A DNA stretch of 64,000 nt from positions 186,001 through 250,000 of the forward strand of contig NC_089179.1 in NCBI RefSeq assembly GCF_947507565.1. Reading direction: 5' to 3'. This DNA comes from Oscarella lobularis (Eukaryota > Porifera > Homoscleromorpha > Homosclerophorida > Oscarellidae). Each line of letters opens with the position of its first letter. The stretch's first letter is position 1. The notes under the pieces were generated by a model. The model made no database searches. It saw only the letters and a program-made list of their open reading frames with translations, and was not told the DNA's origin. Shown piece after piece: positions 60,638 to 64,000 of this stretch. The translations under genes were made by a program, and so were the position numbers.

Positions 60638-62184
60638 ATGAATGTTGACGCAGAAACGGACGCAGCCGATCGCGAAGTGGAAGAAATAAACGGTGTCGCG
60701 TCTGAGAACGGCCGCGAAGAGAATGCAAGAGTAGATGAAGCCGAAATCGAGCAAGCGAATCGCACCGACAAGGAAAAGAGCGAGGAAAGAGTAAATGACG
60801 CGGATTCTCCAGCGGAAGCAGTCACAGACAGAGCGGAACTCTTCGCAAAAGGACTGGCCTTCGAGGTCGGAACTGCCTAGCTTTCGAAGAAAAAAAAAAC
60901 CCGGAGCGCATGCTCCATCTCAGAGAATAATCGAAGAACGTTGTTTCTAGAGAAACGGCAAGCCTGACTATGCCCTACAGTGCTATGTCAACTGTCTAAA
61001 AGATCTCCGAGGTGGTTCTACGTTCACCAAGCTACCCCAATGTCTTCACAGAGTGAGTTTGACTCTTTGATGCAACTATAGTGCAAAGACGATTCTTTTA
61101 GATTGCTGATATTTATTTTGAAGACAACCAGTGTACGTCCATCTTCAATTAGGGTATTTCTCTTCCTGGACTTTCTTTGCAGACGAAAAGGCACTCCAGT
61201 TCATTCAGGCAGAGAAGCTCTACTACGAAAAAGCGCTAATCGATTTAGGAGATCTCCTTGCAACTTCCGGATCTGCTAATGATAATGATGATAATCAAGT
61301 GGACGAACCGGCCACAGTCAGCTTTTCTCAAATAGAGAGAGGAGACCATTGAGTAATGAGATTTTCAGTCTGACAGTCCATTAGCCCAGAAGGCAGATGA
61401 ATACGAGAGATTGGCGCGGCTTTGTTTGGACGAGGGAACGTGAGTGTTGCTTCGCTCATTATAGGTTAATTTTTAGACTCATTTCTCTCGCTGACAGACC
61501 GCATCTTGCTTTGGAATATTGCGGAAAGGTGAGACCCCATTGGCGAATTTCTGTTGCCTTTTAGGGAACGTGTGTAGGCAACGAAAATTCGACAGTCCGT
61601 GTTTGGCGATCATCATGCGACTACAGTGCAAAGTCTTGAGCTATTTACGACAATCTATGCTCAAGTTGGCAAGATGGAGTATTCAGGTGCCTATATAGGT
61701 TTAGAAGGGAGATTTTGTGTATACATTTCATTGGGCAGATGCTATGAAAAAATACACACGTACTCATAATGATAATGATGATGGAGTCGATAGGGATAGT
61801 CAGGACAGAGATGAGAAGGAAGCAAGTAGTCAGAAAGACGAGACTTTGATAGAAGAAAAGCCAGTAGAACCACAGCCTGATGATAGTGATGCTACTACTG
61901 AAAAAAAGAAAGAAGGTAAAGGTAATTTGATAATAGCACGTGGAATTCTTATGGGGAAATATGTTTTAGAATTGTCAGGCTCCGATTCTGAGAAATTGGT
62001 CTTGTCTCAAACGTCCGTTGTAAGGCTTTTGCTGATTTACTTCGTGGTAACTGTCTTCCTTTCCATTACTGTGACACTTCTTTGGTGTGACTACGGGCAA
62101 AGCACTGCGTGCCCGTCAAGTCGTTTCCTTATGCAGAGAGCACGATTCTACATTAAGGCATTTGCTTCTAGAATTTTTAGTTGA
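60638..62184 (+). CDS. CNST: Consortin-like TPR-related membrane protein
   Basis: In vertebrates consortin is a trans-Golgi membrane protein that binds connexins and helps their delivery to the plasma membrane. N-terminal part: acidic, disordered. Conserved core (about 60950-61270): KPDYALQCYVNCLKDL, KLPQCLHRIADIYFED, EKALQFIQAEKLYYEKALID, matching human consortin LPLCLHQIAESYFQEEDYEKAMKFIQLERLYHEQ. A second helical part (about 61395-61680) has YERLARLCLDEGTPHLALEY. C-terminus: hydrophobic helix LLIYFVVTVFLSITVTLLW followed by CDYG...CPSSRFLMQRARFYIKAF (about 62020-62184), the same helix-then-Cys-pair-then-short-lumenal-tail pattern as consortin. Both ends agree, so orthology is likely despite a fast-changing middle. 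Exon edges at 61690-61740 are uncertain. It begins 89 bp after the convertase stop. Confidence 0.8.
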
Positions 62185-62263
62185 AGATGACTATGAGTGT
62201 ACGTAGTCAATAGAGATTAGTTACAGTACCACGTGTACATTTGTGAAGTGCGCTAAGGAAATA

Positions 62264-63961
62264 ATGGACAACCGTTTGTACGAAAATTACACTGTTGTTC
62301 AGCTGAGACACGAGCTGAAAAGACGTCATCTACCAGTTTTCGGGAAAAAGGCGCTGCTGGTAAAACCGCGAACCTCTTGAAATCGAAGCTCTGACCCAAG
62401 CGCGATACGCTCAAAGATAGAACGTCTCAAAGAAGCGAACGAAACGGACCAAAACTCACAGTAAGTCTACACGAGCACTTTGTTTTCCTAAATCGATTGA
62501 TCGAATCGACGCAGAAACAGCGCGAAAGCCGAAATCGGTAAATATTCCCACATCACGTGTCACACTCGCTCACCCCGCCTCCTCCCCTGCACACACACAG
62601 TAGAGAAAAATGCGGAAGACTCAATAACAGCGCACCGGCGTCGGATCGAGCTAAAAGAGCGTCGAAGTCGGCTCGTTCTGTGGCGCCAGCCCCTACGAAC
62701 TCTCTACTATTTCGCACTCGAAATGGGAATAGAATTGCGGAAACTTTATGACAAGTAGGTATGGGGGCGGGGACCAATCCGGGAACCGACGCCGTTAGGG
62801 ATAGAAAAAATAATTTTAAAAAATAGTCTAGAGATCCTTTCTAGTCATGTGACTTTTTAGACTGCTACACAATCAGCACACTGTCACTATTTCGTCCATT
62901 CTTTTCTGGTGGATATTTCTTTTCTGGTTTTTAGACGGTCCTCATCAAGAGGTAGTTTTTCTCTCTATCGCATGTTCCCTTATAACGTTAGAAAATGCTA
63001 GTACATTCGTCCTTTGCGAGGCGTTCTTATTTGGTGTCTCTACTGGATTGGCTTGGGAGTTCTGTCTTCGATTGGACTGGGAACGGGTTTGCATACTTTT
63101 TTGCTTTACTTGGTATGGCGGGTTTGGGCGTGGGCCACTAAGATAATATTCAACGGCTCTACTAGGGACCCCACATTGCTTCTGTCACTCTATCGGCGTG
63201 GGAATGCATGTCCGTCGATTTTCCGTCTCCTCCGTATCCAGATGAGTAAGTGAAGGAGCTGTTGAATAGGTGTACTAGTCCTTTTTCAGGATTCGGTGTC
63301 CGTCGGATGAACGCACGAATTCCCAGCTGAGCATTTTGACTATTATGAGCAAAGTTAGACTAGAGGCTTTTATGTGGGTAAGCAGAATTGTACACTGGAT
63401 AAGATCTTGTCCGAGTGCGAGGGTTTTTTTCTTTGAGGGCTTTGGCACTGCGATTGGGGAACTTCCGCCCTATTTTATGGCCAGAGCAGGTAATTGTAAC
63501 ATATCCGAATTAGTGCCAATATTTCTATTTGGGGGGATAAATTTAGCTCGTCTTTCTGGGACGAGTGTCGAAGAGGAGGAAATTGAGGAGGAACTAGAGT
63601 CACTCGAAAACACCAAGAATGCGGTGATAATAATAATAATTATTATTATTATTATAAAAATAAGGGGAGAAATTTCGGCGTGATACCGTAGGACTTATTG
63701 ACTCGGGCTAAGAGAGTTATTCACGGGGTGGTGCAAAGAGCCGGATTTATTGGAATATTGTTGTGCGCATCGGTGGGTTGAGGGGCGGCGATCCTTTGCG
63801 CGTTCGTTTTTTGATTTTTCGCGTACAGATTCCCAATCCTCTGTTCGATCTGGCCGGCATAACGTGCGGCCACTTTCTCATTCCTTTTTGGACATTTTTC
63901 GGAGCGACAGTGATAGGAAAGGCTCTGATCAAAATGCACATACAGGCGCGTTTTCCGTAGA
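62264..63961 (+). CDS. VMP1: VMP1 with N-terminal SAP domain (3' end outside window)
   Basis: VMP1 is an ER multispanning scramblase-type protein needed for autophagosome formation and lipid transfer. Exon 1 (62264-62359, phase 0) plus exon 2 (62417-62460) encode a SAP-like helix pair: [31 protein letters not shown]. Exons 3 (62515-62537) and 4 (62601 on) stay in frame into VMP1: [119 protein letters not shown] and [17 protein letters not shown] (about 63880-63945). This covers most of VMP1; the last exon or exons lie beyond 64000. Introns are about 50-150 bp. The SAP domain is the odd part (see findings). Confidence 0.9.
63628..63655. repeat. AAT/ATT trinucleotide repeat in a VMP1 intron
   Basis: AAT units switch to ATT units, forming a self-complementary AT-rich stretch at an intron just after the acidic loop of VMP1. 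Confidence 0.7.
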
Positions 63962-64000
63962 AATATTGAGGGTCTGGCTAAAAATCGATTCTCGTTGCGT

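Overview
The window is nuclear DNA of an animal with a very compact genome. Coding sequence covers most of it. Introns are numerous and tiny (mostly about 45-90 bp, GT-AG), several same-strand neighbours are separated by only 76-141 bp, and no transposons are recognisable. The gene content is animal or holozoan: a Mediator CDK8-module subunit, RIM-binding protein, XBP1, a kindlin-like FERM protein, a membrane progestin receptor, consortin, PRR11, and TSP1/EGF/laminin-G extracellular proteins. The architecture and the diverged but orthologous proteins best fit an early-branching metazoan, most likely a homoscleromorph sponge of the Oscarella/Corticium kind. That assignment is inference; gene identities come from protein motifs read by eye. 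Gene coordinates run from start codon to stop codon and include introns.

Layout. 1-9915 (+): a TSP1-repeat membrane receptor cut by the left edge, then MED13. 10374-14503: ACADS (-) and PRR11 (+) fire divergently from a 69-bp gap, then a mucin-like GPI-anchored protein (-). 14597-15958 (-): a secreted EGF/laminin-G protein, followed by about 1 kb without a gene. 16955-27762 (+): cytospin (SPECC1-like), RIM-binding protein, RAB24. 28012-30956 (+): a kindlin/talin-type FERM protein. 31236-33196: XBP1 (-) and KMT5A (+), back to back. 33317-36316: PELO (+) and TSEN2 (-), convergent. 36635-51626 (+): SBNO, a RILP-like protein, an AAA ATPase, a PAQR/mPR receptor, TMEM199, STPG2. 51699-53184 (-): nucleoredoxin. 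53601-63961 (+): an ABCB half-transporter, a furin-like convertase, consortin, and VMP1, which runs off the right edge.

The genes do not form one pathway. Themes recur: secretory and endolysosomal function (XBP1, furin-like convertase, consortin, TMEM199, VMP1, RAB24, RILP-like, ABCB), chromatin and transcription (MED13, KMT5A, SBNO), RNA surveillance and processing (PELO, TSEN2), and adhesion (kindlin-like, TSP1, LamG, mucin).

The strongest observations are: (1) XBP1 carries an intact pair of IRE1 hairpins around a 23-nt unconventional intron, whose removal opens a frame ending in an XBP1s-like acidic tail; (2) an in-frame N-terminal SAP domain is joined to VMP1; (3) a RIM-binding protein with its full SH3-FN3-SH3-SH3 layout; (4) a kindlin-like FERM protein with no room for the PH domain and with a new acidic C-terminus; (5) a mucin whose signal peptide starts in a 7-nt coding microexon.
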